A stretch of DNA of 64,000 nucleotides from Comamonas koreensis (GTDB lineage Bacteria; Pseudomonadota; Gammaproteobacteria; Burkholderiales; Burkholderiaceae_C), in assembly GCF_021026195.1 (NCBI RefSeq), contig NZ_JAJNCT010000005.1, positions 461,231-525,230 of the forward strand, in the 5' to 3' direction. The notes under the pieces are model-generated. The model did not search any database. It was not told where the DNA came from and worked only from the letters and a program-made list of their open reading frames with translations. This document shows, piece after piece, positions 38,940 through 49,390 of the stretch. Made by a program: the position numbers and the translations under genes. How positions within the stretch are numbered: the first letter of the stretch is position 1; each line of letters opens with the position of its first letter.

Positions 38940-40022
38940 TTACTTCCAGATGTTCCATGGCGACAGCAACCAGCCGCCGACAAAGACCAGGTACACCAGG
39001 GTGACGGGGATGAAGATCTTCCAGCCCAGACGCATGATCTGGTCATAGCGGAAACGTGGGAAAGTAGCGCGAATCCAGATGAACATCGACACCACCAGGA
39101 ACGTCTTGGCAGCCAGCCAGATCCAGCCTGGGATGAAGGACAGGAAATCGAACGGTGGCAACCAGCCGCCCATGAACATGATCACGGCCAGGATGGACAC
39201 CAGCCACATGCTCGCGTACTCGGCCAGGAAGAACACAGCAAAGCCCATGCCCGAATATTCCACCATGTGACCGGCCACGATTTCTGCTTCGCCTTCAACG
39301 ACGTCGAAGGGGTGGCGGTTGGTCTCAGCCACGGCCGAGATCAGGTAGACGATGAACATCGGCAGCAGCGGCAGCCAGTTCCACGCAAACAATGTTCCAG
39401 CGAACATGCCATCGAAAGCTACACCCTTGGCTTGGCCCAGCACGATCTCGGTCAGGTTCATGCTGCCGGTGACCATGATCACCACCAGGAAGCAGAAGCC
39501 CATCGCGATTTCATAGCTCACCATCTGGGCCGATGCGCGCAGCGCGCCCAGGAAAGCGTACTTGGAGTTCGATGCCCAGCCGGCGATGATCACGCCATAG
39601 ACTTCGATCGAGGTGATGGCCATCACCAGCAGCAGGCCTACGTTGACATTGGCCAGCGCCACATCAGGGCCGAAGGGGATGACCACCCAGGCTGCCAGCG
39701 CAGGCATGATGGCCATGATCGGGCCCAGGCGGTAGAGGCCCGAGCTCGCCGCCGTCGGCGTGATGATTTCCTTGGTCATCAGCTTGAGGCCGTCGGCCAG
39801 AGGCTGGAGCAGACCAAAAGGGCCGACCCGGTTGGGGCCGTAACGCACTTGCATGAAGCCCAGGAGCTTGCGCTCCCACAGGGTCAGGTAAGCCACCGCG
39901 CCCATCAGAGGCAGAACGATGCACAGGATCTTGACCAGGTTCCAGATCACTGGCCAGACCAGGGTCGCCCACCATTCCGCTGCGATCAGGGTCAGACCGC
40001 CGTTGTAGATTGCGTCGATCAT
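38940..40022 (-). CDS. nuoH: NADH-quinone oxidoreductase subunit H
   Basis: A 360-residue membrane subunit forming the quinone chamber entrance. Landmarks are [37 protein letters not shown] in parts ([10 protein letters not shown] and GPNRVGP) and [26 protein letters not shown], with the acidic cluster needed for quinone-linked proton transfer. Its start overlaps the nuoG stop by 4 bp. Confidence 0.98.
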   Translation of the reverse strand: MIDAIYNGGLTLIAAEWWATLVWPVIWNLVKILCIVLPLMGAVAYLTLWERKLLGFMQVRYGPNRVGPFGLLQPLADGLKLMTKEIITPTAASSGLYRLGPIMAIMPALAAWVVIPFGPDVALANVNVGLLLVMAITSIEVYGVIIAGWASNSKYAFLGALRASAQMVSYEIAMGFCFLVVIMVTGSMNLTEIVLGQAKGVAFDGMFAGTLFAWNWLPLLPMFIVYLISAVAETNRHPFDVVEGEAEIVAGHMVEYSGMGFAVFFLAEYASMWLVSILAVIMFMGGWLPPFDFLSFIPGWIWLAAKTFLVVSMFIWIRATFPRFRYDQIMRLGWKIFIPVTLVYLVFVGGWLLSPWNIWK

Positions 40023-42133
40023 GCTGCCACCACCTCCGAGGATTGGCGGGCATCCGCCGTCATTTGCAACGACGGCGCGCGACGCACGATGCCATCGAGT
40101 TGGTAGATGCTGGCAACCACGGGCTCCTGGCCTGCAGGTGCCGACACTGCCATGTTGGTCTTGGTGCTGTTGGACAGCAGCTCGGCAGGCACCTGGCCTT
40201 GCGAACCGGTGGCCACGGCCAGCACATCCTGCGAGGAGTCAAAGGCCATGCCTGGCACTTCCAACAGGTTGCCCAGCACGCGCAGCACCTTCCAGCCCGG
40301 ACGGGTATCGCCCAGTGGCTTGACCACGGCGTGGAAGCTCTGCACACGGCCTTCGGCATTCACGAACGAGCCCGAGGTCTCGGTGAATGGCGCGATCGGC
40401 AGCAGCACATCGGCGATGTCCATGTTGGCCTTGAACGGGCTCAGGCTCACCACCATCTCGCAGCCTTGCAGCGCCTGGCTGCCAGCGGCCGTGTCGAATG
40501 CGGGTTCGCAGTTCAGCAGGATCGCGGCCTTGACGCCACCGGCGAGCATCTCGCCAGCGTGCATGCCATGGGCCTGGGGCACAGCACCCACCCATTGCGC
40601 GCCCACGGTGTTGGCCGCTTCGGTCAGGAAGCCCACGGTCGCACCGGTCTGCGCGCCAATCCAGTTGGCAATCGACAGCAAGGTGCTCGCTTGTGCATGG
40701 TGCGCGACGGCATTGCCCAGCAGGATGGCCTTTTGCTCACCGTTTTGCAGCGCGCGGGCAATCTCGATGGACTCAGGCGTCACCGTACCGGCATTGTTGG
40801 GCGCTTCCACACCCTTGGACTGGGCGATGGCCGCTGCCACGGAGGACAGCGCATAGGCCCACTGCGCAGCAGGTGTGACCACCTGGTGGGCCAGCGGCAT
40901 CGCCAGATCAAAAGCCTTGGACTGGATGGCGGTCACCACCGCGCCCTTGCGGGCGGCCTGGCGGATACGCTGGGCAAACAGCGGATGCTCCTTGCGCACG
41001 TTTGAGCCCACGATCAAAGCGGTATTCAGGTCCGACAGCGAGGCGATTGAACGGCCCAGCCAGCGCACGCCTTCTGCCTTGGCAAAATCGGCATTGCGCA
41101 GGCGGTAGTCCACGTTCTGGCTGCCCAGCGAGCGCACCAGTTCACCGGCCAGGAACAGCTCCTCAAGGGTGCTGTGCGGGCTGACCAGCGCACCCACGGC
41201 GCTGGCGCCATGGTCGCGTTGCACGCTCTTGATGCCATTAGCCACGTATTCCAGCGCAGCTTGCCAGCTCACTTCGAGCCACTGGCCGCCTTGTTTGATC
41301 ATCGGCGCGGTCAGGCGCTCTTCACCGTTGAGGGCTTCGTAGGAGAAACGGTCACGGTCGGCAATCCAGCATTCGTTGACAGCATCGTTCTCGAAAGGCA
41401 CAACGCGCATCACCTTGTTGTTCTTGACCTGAACGATCAAGTTGGCACCGGTGGAGTCATGCGGCGAGACCGACTTGCGGCGCGACAGCTCCCAGGTACG
41501 GGCGCTGTAGCGGAAAGGCTTGCTCGTGAGCGCGCCCACGGGGCAGATATCGATCATGTTGCCCGACAGTTCCGAGTCCACCATATCACCCACGACCGTG
41601 GTGATCTCGGCGTGCTCGCCGCGGTTGACCATGCCCAGCTCCATGATGCCCGAGACTTCTTGACCGAAGCGCACGCAGCGGGTGCAGTGGATGCAACGGC
41701 TCATCTCTTCCATCGAGATCAGCGGGCCCACGTTCTTGTGGAAGACCACGCGCTTTTCTTCTTCGTAGCGCGAGCTGCTGGCACCGTAGCCCACAGCCAG
41801 GTCCTGCAACTGGCATTCACCGCCCTGGTCGCAGATCGGGCAATCCAGCGGGTGGTTGATGAGCAGGAACTCCATCACCGATTGCTGGGCCTTGACCGCC
41901 TTGTCAGAGGTGGTGCGCACAATCATGCCTTGCGTCACGGGCGTGGCGCATGCGGGCATCGCCTTGGGGGCTTTTTCGATGTCCACCAGGCACATACGGC
42001 AGTTCGCCGCGATCGACAGTTTCTTGTGGTAGCAGAAGTGAGGGATGTACTTGCCCGCCGCATCGGCCGCGTGCATGACCATGCTGCCTTCCGCGACCTC
42101 GACCTTCTGACCGTCTATTTCAATTTCAACCAT
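40019..42133 (-). CDS. nuoG: NADH-quinone oxidoreductase subunit G
   Basis: A 704-residue iron-sulfur subunit. The N-terminal ferredoxin domain has the 2Fe-2S cysteines in [18 protein letters not shown] and MPACATP. The 4Fe-4S clusters follow in [17 protein letters not shown] (with the upstream histidine) and [10 protein letters not shown] with [13 protein letters not shown]. The rest is a molybdopterin-oxidoreductase-like fold without cofactor. It wires electrons from NuoF to NuoI. Confidence 0.97.
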   Translation of the reverse strand: MVEIEIDGQKVEVAEGSMVMHAADAAGKYIPHFCYHKKLSIAANCRMCLVDIEKAPKAMPACATPVTQGMIVRTTSDKAVKAQQSVMEFLLINHPLDCPICDQGGECQLQDLAVGYGASSSRYEEEKRVVFHKNVGPLISMEEMSRCIHCTRCVRFGQEVSGIMELGMVNRGEHAEITTVVGDMVDSELSGNMIDICPVGALTSKPFRYSARTWELSRRKSVSPHDSTGANLIVQVKNNKVMRVVPFENDAVNECWIADRDRFSYEALNGEERLTAPMIKQGGQWLEVSWQAALEYVANGIKSVQRDHGASAVGALVSPHSTLEELFLAGELVRSLGSQNVDYRLRNADFAKAEGVRWLGRSIASLSDLNTALIVGSNVRKEHPLFAQRIRQAARKGAVVTAIQSKAFDLAMPLAHQVVTPAAQWAYALSSVAAAIAQSKGVEAPNNAGTVTPESIEIARALQNGEQKAILLGNAVAHHAQASTLLSIANWIGAQTGATVGFLTEAANTVGAQWVGAVPQAHGMHAGEMLAGGVKAAILLNCEPAFDTAAGSQALQGCEMVVSLSPFKANMDIADVLLPIAPFTETSGSFVNAEGRVQSFHAVVKPLGDTRPGWKVLRVLGNLLEVPGMAFDSSQDVLAVATGSQGQVPAELLSNSTKTNMAVSAPAGQEPVVASIYQLDGIVRRAPSLQMTADARQSSEVVAA

Positions 42134-42147
42134 ATGCTCACTCGCGA

Positions 42148-43503
42148 TCAGGAAGAAGCAGCGGTCTGCTTTTCAGCAGCGTTGATCTTTGCTTCGAATT
42201 CATGGCGGAAATGCTTGATCATTGCGCGCACCGGCATCGCTGCCGCATCGCCCAATGCGCAAATCGTGCGCCCCATGATGTTGCCGGCTACCGAGTCCAG
42301 CTTGTCCAGATCCTCGGCGCGGCCATGGCCGTGCTGGATGCGGTCAACCATGCGCCACAGCCAGCCCGTGCCTTCGCGGCAAGGGGTGCACTGTCCGCAG
42401 GACTCGTGCTGGTAGAAGTAGGACAGGCGCAGCAGGCTCTCGACCATGTCGCGCGAGTCGTCCATCACGATGACGGCGCCCGAGCCCAGCATCGAGCCGG
42501 CCTTGGAGATGGAGTCATAGTCCATCGTGCAGGCCATCATGATGTCGGCAGGCAGCACAGGAGCCGACGATCCGCCAGGGATCACGGCCTTGAGCTTGCG
42601 ACCGGTGCGCACACCGCCCGCCAGCTCCAGCAAGGTGGAGAACGGCGTGCCCATCGGCACTTCGTAGTTGCCGGGCTTGTTCACGTCACCGCTGACCGAG
42701 AAGATCTTGGTGCCGCCGTTGTTGGGCTTGCCGCATTCCAGGTAGGCCTGGCCACCGTTGCGGATGATCCAGGGAACGGCCGCAAAGGTTTCGGTGTTGT
42801 TGATTGTCGTGGGCTTGCCATACAGACCAAAGCTGGCCGGGAATGGCGGCTTGAAGCGGGGCTGGCCCTTCTTGCCTTCGAGCGATTCGAGCAAGGCGGT
42901 TTCCTCGCCGCAGATGTAGGCACCAAAACCATGGTGGGCATGCAGCTCGAAGCTGAAGTTGCTGCCCATGATGTTGTCACCCAGGTAGCCTGCCGCACGC
43001 GCCTCTTCCAGCGCCGCTTCAAAGCGTTCGTAGACCTGGAAGATTTCGCCGTGGATGTAGTTGTAACCCAGCGAGATGCCCATCGCATACGCGGCGATGG
43101 CCATGCCTTCGATCACGATATGCGGGTTGAACATCAGGATGTCGCGGTCCTTGCAGGTGCCAGGCTCGCCCTCGTCCGAATTGCACACCAGGTGCTTTTG
43201 GCCGGGGAAGTTCCGGGGCATGAAGCTCCACTTCAGACCGGTGGGGAAGCCAGCGCCGCCACGGCCGCGCAGGCCCGATTCCTTCATCGTGGCAATGACC
43301 TGGTCCTGGGTCAGACCCTCGCCACCGTCCTTGCCCAGCAGCTTGCGCAGGGCCTGGTAGCCACCGCGAGCCTCGTAGTCCTTGATCGACCAGTTCGTGC
43401 CGTCCAGACCTGCATAGATCTGGGGCTCGATGTGGCGGTCGTGGAAGCAGGTTTCCACGCCGGTGGCCTGGAACTGCGACAGAATTTGAGCGGCTGTAGT
43501 CAC
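42148..43503 (-). CDS. nuoF: NADH-quinone oxidoreductase subunit F
   Basis: A 451-residue NADH- and FMN-binding subunit. [16 protein letters not shown] is the glycine-rich NADH/FMN loop, [20 protein letters not shown] the second binding segment, and [12 protein letters not shown] the N3 4Fe-4S motif. The start is GTG at 43503, overlapping the nuoE stop by 4 bp; the longer open frame upstream overlaps nuoE and has no homology. Confidence 0.97.
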   Translation of the reverse strand: MTTAAQILSQFQATGVETCFHDRHIEPQIYAGLDGTNWSIKDYEARGGYQALRKLLGKDGGEGLTQDQVIATMKESGLRGRGGAGFPTGLKWSFMPRNFPGQKHLVCNSDEGEPGTCKDRDILMFNPHIVIEGMAIAAYAMGISLGYNYIHGEIFQVYERFEAALEEARAAGYLGDNIMGSNFSFELHAHHGFGAYICGEETALLESLEGKKGQPRFKPPFPASFGLYGKPTTINNTETFAAVPWIIRNGGQAYLECGKPNNGGTKIFSVSGDVNKPGNYEVPMGTPFSTLLELAGGVRTGRKLKAVIPGGSSAPVLPADIMMACTMDYDSISKAGSMLGSGAVIVMDDSRDMVESLLRLSYFYQHESCGQCTPCREGTGWLWRMVDRIQHGHGRAEDLDKLDSVAGNIMGRTICALGDAAAMPVRAMIKHFRHEFEAKINAAEKQTAASS

Positions 43504-43991
43504 TTGGTGTCCTCCGCTGCCCGCAAGCCGGTGACCAGCTGGTCCAGCTTTTCGTTGTCCATGAAGCTGCACATGTGGCGGTCATTGACCAGCAGCACCG
43601 GTGCATCGGCGCAGGCGCCCAGGCATTCCGATTGCTCGATGGTGAACACGCCATCGGCAGTGGTATCACCCATCTTGATGCCCAGCTTGTCTTCCAGGTG
43701 CTTGAGGGCCTCGCGGCCACGGCGCAGCTGGCAAGGCAGGTTGGTGCACACGCTCAACTTGTACTTGCCCACCGGATGCTGGTTGTACATGTTGTAGAAG
43801 GTGGTCACTTCATGCACGGCGATCTCAGGCATCTCCAGGTACTCGGCGATCACCGCCTCGCTCTCCTGGCTCACCCAGCCCTGCTCCTGCTGCACGATAG
43901 ACAGGCAAGCCATCACGGCCGACTGCTTCTGCTCTGCCGGATACTTGGCAACTTCGCGGGCAAAGCGTGCTTTTGTTGCTTCGGTAATCAT
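43500..43991 (-). CDS. nuoE: NADH-quinone oxidoreductase subunit E
   Basis: A 163-residue thioredoxin-like subunit with the N1a 2Fe-2S cluster. The cysteine pairs are in [12 protein letters not shown] and [17 protein letters not shown]. It overlaps both nuoD and nuoF by 4 bp, so the three are translationally coupled. Confidence 0.97.
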   Translation of the reverse strand: MITEATKARFAREVAKYPAEQKQSAVMACLSIVQQEQGWVSQESEAVIAEYLEMPEIAVHEVTTFYNMYNQHPVGKYKLSVCTNLPCQLRRGREALKHLEDKLGIKMGDTTADGVFTIEQSECLGACADAPVLLVNDRHMCSFMDNEKLDQLVTGLRAAEDTK

Positions 43992-45241
43992 CGGTCAACG
44001 TCTCCAAACACGATGTCCAAGGTGCTCAGCACCATCACGGCATCGGCCAGCATGTGGCCACGGCTCATTTCATCGAGCGCCGAGAGATGCACAAATCCTG
44101 GTGGACGAATCTTCAGGCGGTACGGCTTGTTGGCACCATCGCTGATCAGGTAGATGCCGAACTCGCCCTTGGGGTGCTCCACCGATGCGTAAGCCTCGCC
44201 CTCGGGCACTTTGAAGCCTTCGGTGAACAGCTTGAAGTGGTGGATCAGCTCTTCCATGTTGGACTTCATGGCTTCGCGATCGGGAGGCGCCACCTTGTGG
44301 TTGTCGGTGATGACCGGACCGGGGTTGGCACGCAGCCAGTCCACGCACTGCTTGATGATGCGGTTGGACTCGCGCATTTCAGCAATGCGCACCAGGTAGC
44401 GGTCATAGCAGTCGCCGGTCTTGCCCACAGGGATGTCGAAATCCATGCGGTCATAGACTTCGTAGGGCTGCGACTTGCGCATGTCCCAGGCCAGGCCCGA
44501 GCCGCGCAGCATCGGGCCGGTCAGGCCCAGGTTCATCGCACGGTCGACATCGACCACGCCGATGCCCACATTGCGCTGCTTCCAGATGCGGTTGTCCGTC
44601 AGCAGGGTTTCGTATTCGTCCACGCACTTGGGGAAGCGCGCGGTGAAGTCATCGATGAAGTCGATGAGCGAACCTTGGCGGTTGCTGTTCATCTGCTCGA
44701 TGGCCTTGGCATTGCGCACCTTGTTGGCCTTGTACTGCGGCATGCTTTCTGGCAGATCGCGGTACACGCCACCCGGACGGAAGTACGCCGCGTGCATGCG
44801 CGCGCCGGAGACGGCTTCGTACATGTCCATCAGGTCTTCACGTTCGCGGAAGGCGTAGATCAGAATGGTCGAGCTGCCGCCGTCATTGCCCGAGGAGCCC
44901 AGCCACATCAGGTGGTTCATGATGCGGGTGATCTCGGAATACATCACGCGGATGTATTGCGCGCGGATCGGCACTTCCAGGCCCAGCAGCTTTTCGATAG
45001 CCAGGCAGTAGGCGTGCTCGTTGCTCATCATCGAGCAGTAATCCAGGCGGTCCATATAGGGCAGCGACTGGATAAAGGTCTTGCTCTCCGCCAGCTTCTC
45101 GGTGGCGCGGTGCAGCAGGCCGATATGCGGGTCTGCACGTTGCACCACTTCACCATCGAGCTCCAGCACCAAACGCAGCACGCCGTGTGCTGCAGGATGC
45201 TGGGGACCGAAGTTGAGTGTGTAGTTTTTGATTTCAGCCAT
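43988..45241 (-). CDS. nuoD: NADH-quinone oxidoreductase subunit D
   Basis: A 417-residue subunit that forms the quinone site with NuoB. The N-terminal [22 protein letters not shown] contains the conserved quinone-proximal histidine. [24 protein letters not shown] and the C-terminal [10 protein letters not shown] end are family invariants. It is separate from NuoC, not fused. Confidence 0.98.
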   Translation of the reverse strand: MAEIKNYTLNFGPQHPAAHGVLRLVLELDGEVVQRADPHIGLLHRATEKLAESKTFIQSLPYMDRLDYCSMMSNEHAYCLAIEKLLGLEVPIRAQYIRVMYSEITRIMNHLMWLGSSGNDGGSSTILIYAFREREDLMDMYEAVSGARMHAAYFRPGGVYRDLPESMPQYKANKVRNAKAIEQMNSNRQGSLIDFIDDFTARFPKCVDEYETLLTDNRIWKQRNVGIGVVDVDRAMNLGLTGPMLRGSGLAWDMRKSQPYEVYDRMDFDIPVGKTGDCYDRYLVRIAEMRESNRIIKQCVDWLRANPGPVITDNHKVAPPDREAMKSNMEELIHHFKLFTEGFKVPEGEAYASVEHPKGEFGIYLISDGANKPYRLKIRPPGFVHLSALDEMSRGHMLADAVMVLSTLDIVFGDVDR

Positions 45242-45268
45242 GGTTCTTCATCGTGAGGTCAGAGCGCC

Positions 45269-45877
45269 TCAGTGCAGGCCTCCGTAATGGTCTTCACGAA
45301 TAATGCGGGGCGTGATCTCGCGCTGCTCGATCGTCACGGGTTCGTAGATCACGCGTGCCTGCTCGGCGTCGTAGCGCATCTCCACATGGCCCGTCAGCGG
45401 GAAATCCTTGCGGAAGGGGTGACCGATAAAGCCATAGTCGGTCAGGATGCGGCGCAGGTCGTCATGGCCTTCAAAGACGATGCCGAACAGGTCAAATGCT
45501 TCGCGCTCGAGCCAGTTGGCCGAAGCCCAGAGCTGGCTGAGGGTGTCGAGCACCGGGAAATCGTCGTCCTGGCAGAACACGCGCACGCGCACGCGCTGGT
45601 TCAGGCTGATCGACAACAGGTGGGAGACCACGGCAAAACGTGGGCCATCGGTGCCCACGTCCTTGTATGCGGAGTAATCCACGCCGCACAGGTCCATCAG
45701 CATCTCGAACTTGCATTCGGGCGCATCGCGCAGCAGCTGCATGGCCTGCAGGTAGTTCGAGGCCGAGACCTCGACGGTCACCTCATCCAGCGCCAGGGTC
45801 ACCGAGCGCGCCTTGTCGCCCAGCACGCGGGCGATCGTCTCTTGCAGCACGCTAGGCTGTATCAGTTCTACACTCAT
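45269..45877 (-). CDS. nuoC: NADH-quinone oxidoreductase subunit C
   Basis: A 202-residue 30-kDa subunit of the peripheral arm. [43 protein letters not shown] (landmarks [10 protein letters not shown] and [10 protein letters not shown]) is the family signature. The ATG at 45877 starts 8 bp after nuoB; the longer open frame overlapping nuoB is rejected. Confidence 0.97.
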   Translation of the reverse strand: MSVELIQPSVLQETIARVLGDKARSVTLALDEVTVEVSASNYLQAMQLLRDAPECKFEMLMDLCGVDYSAYKDVGTDGPRFAVVSHLLSISLNQRVRVRVFCQDDDFPVLDTLSQLWASANWLEREAFDLFGIVFEGHDDLRRILTDYGFIGHPFRKDFPLTGHVEMRYDAEQARVIYEPVTIEQREITPRIIREDHYGGLH

Positions 45878-45885
45878 TCCAACTC

Positions 45886-46365
45886 CTAGGCGCGCGCGAT
45901 TGTGTGGGTGCGGCGGATTTTTTGCTGCAGCTGGATGATGCCGTAGATCAGTGCTTCTGCCGTGGGCGGGCAGCCTGGCACATACACGTCCACCGGCACA
46001 ATGCGGTCGCAACCGCGCACCACCGAGTAGCTGTAGTGGTAGTAACCACCACCGTTGGCGCAGGATCCCATCGAGATCACCCAACGCGGCTCAGCCATCT
46101 GGTCGTACACCTTGCGCATGGCCGGGGCCATCTTGTTGCACAGGGTGCCAGCCACAATCATCAAGTCAGCCTGGCGCGGGCTGGCACGGAAGACTTCGGC
46201 GCCGAAGCGGCCAATGTCGTAACGCGCAGCGGCCGCGTGCATCATTTCGACGGCGCAGCATGCCAAACCAAACGTCATGGGCCAGATCGACCCGGTCTTG
46301 GCCCAGTTCACCACCGAGTCGTAGCTCGTGGTGACAAAGCCTTTCTCCAACACACCTTCAATCAT
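45886..46365 (-). CDS. nuoB: NADH-quinone oxidoreductase subunit B
   Basis: A 159-residue subunit holding the terminal N2 4Fe-4S cluster. The four ligands are the tandem pair in [10 protein letters not shown], the cysteine in [12 protein letters not shown] and that in [15 protein letters not shown]. It donates electrons to the quinone bound next to NuoD. Confidence 0.98.
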   Translation of the reverse strand: MIEGVLEKGFVTTSYDSVVNWAKTGSIWPMTFGLACCAVEMMHAAAARYDIGRFGAEVFRASPRQADLMIVAGTLCNKMAPAMRKVYDQMAEPRWVISMGSCANGGGYYHYSYSVVRGCDRIVPVDVYVPGCPPTAEALIYGIIQLQQKIRRTHTIARA

Positions 46366-46387
46366 CGTGTACCTTTTTGATTTCCGG

Positions 46388-46747
46388 TTATTCCCAGGTC
46401 AGCGCGCCTTTTTTCCACTCATAGGCGAAACCCACCACCAGAATGGCCAAGAACACGAGAACCGCGATAAAACCAGGCATTCCCACTTCATGCAGCGAAA
46501 CCGCCCATGGGAAGAGGAACGCAATTTCCAAGTCGAAGAGAATGAAAAGAATGGCGACGAGGTAGTAGCGCACATCGAATTTCATGCGCGCGTCTTCAAA
46601 GGCCTCAAAGCCGCATTCGTAAGGGGAGTTTTTCGCCGCGTTCGGGCGATTGGGTCCGAGGATGTAGCCTATGACTAGAGGACCGAGGCCAACGCCTGCT
46701 CCAACTAGGATAAACAAAAGGACCGGGAGGTACTGTTCGAGGCTCAT
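46388..46747 (-). CDS. nuoA: NADH-quinone oxidoreductase subunit A
   Basis: A 119-residue, three-helix membrane subunit and the first gene of the operon. The loop [43 protein letters not shown] (landmarks YECGFE and [12 protein letters not shown]) is the switch loop near the quinone site. The tRNA-Leu gene ends 73 bp upstream, so the operon promoter may overlap or lie before the tRNA. Confidence 0.98.
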   Translation of the reverse strand: MSLEQYLPVLLFILVGAGVGLGPLVIGYILGPNRPNAAKNSPYECGFEAFEDARMKFDVRYYLVAILFILFDLEIAFLFPWAVSLHEVGMPGFIAVLVFLAILVVGFAYEWKKGALTWE

Positions 46748-46820
46748 CTTGATGTCTACTCACCGCAGGAGCCAACCCAGGTAAGCACAAGACGCGACCC
46801 AGGCAGGCCTTTTATTGTGT

Positions 46821-46905
46821 TGGTGCCGTCGGCGAGACTCGAACTCGCACAGCTTTCGCCACTACCCCCTCAAGATAGCGTGTCTACCAATTTCACCACG
46901 ACGGC
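46821..46905 (-). tRNA. tRNA-Leu(GAG)
   Basis: An 85-base class II tRNA on the minus strand. The acceptor arms GCCGTCG and CGACGGC pair, the D arm contains AAATTGGTAGAC, the anticodon loop is TTGAGGG between CTATC and GGTAG, so the anticodon is GAG. A long variable arm (TGGCGAAAGCTGTG) is typical of leucine tRNAs, the T loop is TTCGAGTC, and the CCA end is encoded. It lies between secG and nuoA on the same strand. Confidence 0.97.
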
Positions 46906-46982
46906 TGATTTGACTTGCCTGGCAAGCACCGATTGCTTTTGCTTGCAATCCGCTCACCAGACAGACTCAGATTCTACTCTGG

Positions 46983-47001
46983 AAAAACCCTGATTACAGG
47001 G
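46983..47001 (-). terminator. Short terminator after secG
   Basis: On the minus strand CCCTG and CAGGG arms with a four-base loop are followed by TTTTT. It lies about 20 bp beyond the secG stop. The short stem suggests partial termination, allowing some read-through into the tRNA and nuo genes. Confidence 0.55.
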
Positions 47002-47021
47002 ATTCTTTTCAAATAGTTGAG

Positions 47022-47513
47022 TTATTTGCCAGCGGGCTGCGCCGGCTCGGCAGGGGCGGCGGGAGCCGCTGCAGGCACGGACGCATCGGCAGCAGGAGCG
47101 ACAGCAGGCGCAGCAGCACCTGCGGCAGGCACCGAGGCATCAGCGCCAGCGGCGGGCGCCGCAGGGGCTGCAGCAGGTGCAGGCGTGGAAGCAGGCGGAA
47201 TGGTCGCATCCACGGGAGCGCTCGACTGCGGGATCGTCGCAGCAGGGCCTTCCAGCACGCTACCAGCCGAAGTCGGGCGGGCGTTGCCCAGGTAGGCCAG
47301 ACCCAGGGTCGTGACAAAGAACACCGCCGCCAGCACACCCGTGCTGCGCGAGAGGAAATTGGCGCTACCGGAAGCACCGAACAGGCTGCCAGCGCTGCTG
47401 CCGCTGCCAAAGGCAGCACCCGCATCGGCACCCTTGCCATGCTGCACCAGCACCAGGCCAATCATGACCAGTGCTGCCAGCATTTGAATCGTCAACAGAA
47501 TCGTTACCATCAT
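47022..47513 (-). CDS. secG: Preprotein translocase subunit SecG
   Basis: A 163-residue inner-membrane accessory subunit of SecYEG. Two helices flank the conserved VLVQHGKGADAGAAFGSGSSAGSLFGASGSANFLSRSTGVLA (landmarks QHGKGADAGAAFG and NFLSRSTG). After about residue 85 there is a long Ala/Pro-rich, cytosolic low-complexity tail built from repeats such as PAAGADASVPAAG, which makes the protein longer than the 110 residues of E. coli SecG. Confidence 0.95.
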   Translation of the reverse strand: MMVTILLTIQMLAALVMIGLVLVQHGKGADAGAAFGSGSSAGSLFGASGSANFLSRSTGVLAAVFFVTTLGLAYLGNARPTSAGSVLEGPAATIPQSSAPVDATIPPASTPAPAAAPAAPAAGADASVPAAGAAAPAVAPAADASVPAAAPAAPAEPAQPAGK

Positions 47514-47558
47514 CTACCCTTTTATCAAACTTGGTCGTCGCCAGCAGCCGCTTGTCTA

Positions 47559-48299
47559 TCAAGCAGCTGCAGCAATAATTTTCAGAAAATCCTGGGCCTT
47601 CAACGAAGCGCCACCGATCAGTCCACCATCAATATCGGGCTGCGCCAGCAGTTGCTCGGCGTTGCCCGCATTCATGCTGCCACCATACAGCACCGGCACC
47701 TTGGCCGCCTGCGTGCTGGCCGCTGCCAGTTGCGCGCGCAATACAGCATGCACCGCCTGCGCCTGCTCGGGGCTGGCCGTCTTGCCCGTGCCAATCGCCC
47801 AGACGGGCTCGTAGGCTACGACAATTTCAGTCACACAAGCACCCACCGCATGGATCACCGCCGCCAGTTGGCGCTTGACCACCGCTTCGGTCTGACCGGC
47901 TTCGCGCTCAGCCAGGGTCTCGCCCACGCAGACAATCGGCGTGATGCCGGCAGCCAGGGCCTTTTGCGCCTTGGTCGCTACCAGCGCATCGGTTTCGCCG
48001 TGGTACTGGCGGCGCTCGGAGTGGCCAACCAGTGCGTAGCGCACCGCAAAGTCACGCAGCATCGGGGCCGACACCTCACCGGTGTAGGCACCGCCATCGT
48101 GTGCCGACACATCCTGCGCAGCCAGCGCAATCGCCGAGCCTTGCAGCAAAGCCTGCACCTGGCCCATATAGACAGCAGGCACCGCCACCGCCACATCGCA
48201 GCCCGGTTGGCCCAGGCCTTGCAGCAGCTCGCCCAGCAAGGCTTCATTGGCAGCCAGGCTGCCGTTCATCTTCCAGTTTCCAGCAATCAGTTTTTTCAC
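47559..48299 (-). CDS. tpiA: Triose-phosphate isomerase
   Basis: A 246-residue glycolytic TIM barrel interconverting dihydroxyacetone phosphate and glyceraldehyde 3-phosphate. The active-site asparagine/lysine are in AGNWKMNGS, the histidine in LVGHSERR and the glutamate in [13 protein letters not shown]. Phosphate loop [11 protein letters not shown] is intact. Its ATG overlaps the stop of the upstream oxidoreductase gene by 4 bp. Confidence 0.98.
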   Translation of the reverse strand: MKKLIAGNWKMNGSLAANEALLGELLQGLGQPGCDVAVAVPAVYMGQVQALLQGSAIALAAQDVSAHDGGAYTGEVSAPMLRDFAVRYALVGHSERRQYHGETDALVATKAQKALAAGITPIVCVGETLAEREAGQTEAVVKRQLAAVIHAVGACVTEIVVAYEPVWAIGTGKTASPEQAQAVHAVLRAQLAAASTQAAKVPVLYGGSMNAGNAEQLLAQPDIDGGLIGGASLKAQDFLKIIAAAA

Positions 48300-49300
48300 A
48301 ATTGATCCCAGGTCAGCACGATCTTGCCGATATGTTGGTTGGATTCCATCAGTGCATGGGCCTGACTGGCGTGTGCAGCGGTGAACTGGCTGTGGATGAT
48401 GGGACGCACCTTGCCCGCTGCCAGCAGCGGCCAGACCTTGGCCTGCAAAGCCTGGGCAATCGCCGCCTTGAAGGCCACCGGACGCGGACGCAGGGTCGAG
48501 CCGGTGATCTGCAGACGGCGGCGCAGCACCAGACCGGCATTGAACTCAGCTTTGATACCGCCTTGCACAGCAATGATGACCAGGCGGCCATCTTCGGCCA
48601 GCGCCTCGACCTCGCGGGCCACATAGTCGCCCGCCACCATGTCCAGGATCACATCCACACCCTTGCCAGCGGTGATGCGCGCCACTTCGGCGACAAAATC
48701 CTGGCTGCGGTAGTTGATGGCCTCGTCAGCACCCAAGGCCAGGCAAGCCTGGCACTTTTCATCCGACCCGGCAGTCACGATCACCTTGGCACCAAAGGCC
48801 TTGGCCAGCTGGATCGCCGTCACACCAATGCCGCTGCTGCCACCCTGGATCAACAAGGTCTCACCGGCTTGCAACGCACCCCGGTCAAACACATTGCTCC
48901 AGACAGTGAAGAAAGTCTCGGGCAGGCAAGCGGCTTCAACATCCGACAAGCCCTCGGGCACTGGCAGGCACTGGGCCACCGGGGCCACGCAGTACTCGGC
49001 ATAGCCACCACCGGCGACCAGCGCACATACGCGGTCACCCAGCTTGAGACCCTGCTCGGCCATCGCCACGGCGTCACCCGCCACCACCACACCAGCCACT
49101 TCCAGACCCGGCAGGTCCGAAGCGCCCGGAGGCGGCGCGTAATGGCCCTTGCGCTGGATCACATCGGGGCGGTTCACGCCACTGGCGACCACGCGAATGC
49201 ACAGCTCGCCCTGCCCCGCCTGCGGCACAGGACGCTCTCCCAGCTTCAATACCTGCGGATCACCAAAGGCGGTGATCTCGACTGCACGCATCTTGTCCAC
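48296..49300 (-). CDS. NAD(P)H-quinone oxidoreductase (PIG3/QOR-type zinc-less MDR)
   Basis: A 334-residue medium-chain reductase. [30 protein letters not shown] (landmark [14 protein letters not shown]) is characteristic of the TP53I3/PIG3-like group, and [30 protein letters not shown] (landmark GGSSGIG) is the NADPH fold. The catalytic zinc cysteines of alcohol dehydrogenases are lacking. A GTG at 49300 has a GAGG site 8 bases upstream and is preferred over the ATG at 49291 or the open frame from 49318. It is coupled to tpiA. Confidence 0.9.
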   Translation of the reverse strand: MDKMRAVEITAFGDPQVLKLGERPVPQAGQGELCIRVVASGVNRPDVIQRKGHYAPPPGASDLPGLEVAGVVVAGDAVAMAEQGLKLGDRVCALVAGGGYAEYCVAPVAQCLPVPEGLSDVEAACLPETFFTVWSNVFDRGALQAGETLLIQGGSSGIGVTAIQLAKAFGAKVIVTAGSDEKCQACLALGADEAINYRSQDFVAEVARITAGKGVDVILDMVAGDYVAREVEALAEDGRLVIIAVQGGIKAEFNAGLVLRRRLQITGSTLRPRPVAFKAAIAQALQAKVWPLLAAGKVRPIIHSQFTAAHASQAHALMESNQHIGKIVLTWDQL

Positions 49301-49344
49301 GCTTGTTTCCTCAGCCAATCACAATCAGCACACGCTTTTCAGCA

Positions 49345-49379
49345 GAAAAACGCACCCAGCGCCAGGCGCATGGGTGCGT
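49345..49379 (-). terminator. Intrinsic terminator after pnp
   Basis: On the minus strand ACGCACCCA and TGGGTGCGT arms (9 bp) with a 12-base GC-rich loop are followed by TTTTC. It lies 12 bp past the pnp stop. Confidence 0.8.
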
Positions 49380-49390
49380 CACACAACAGA

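Noticed and set aside
45878-46084. Extended N-terminus of NuoC
   Set aside because: It overlaps nuoB in another frame; the conserved start is at 45877.
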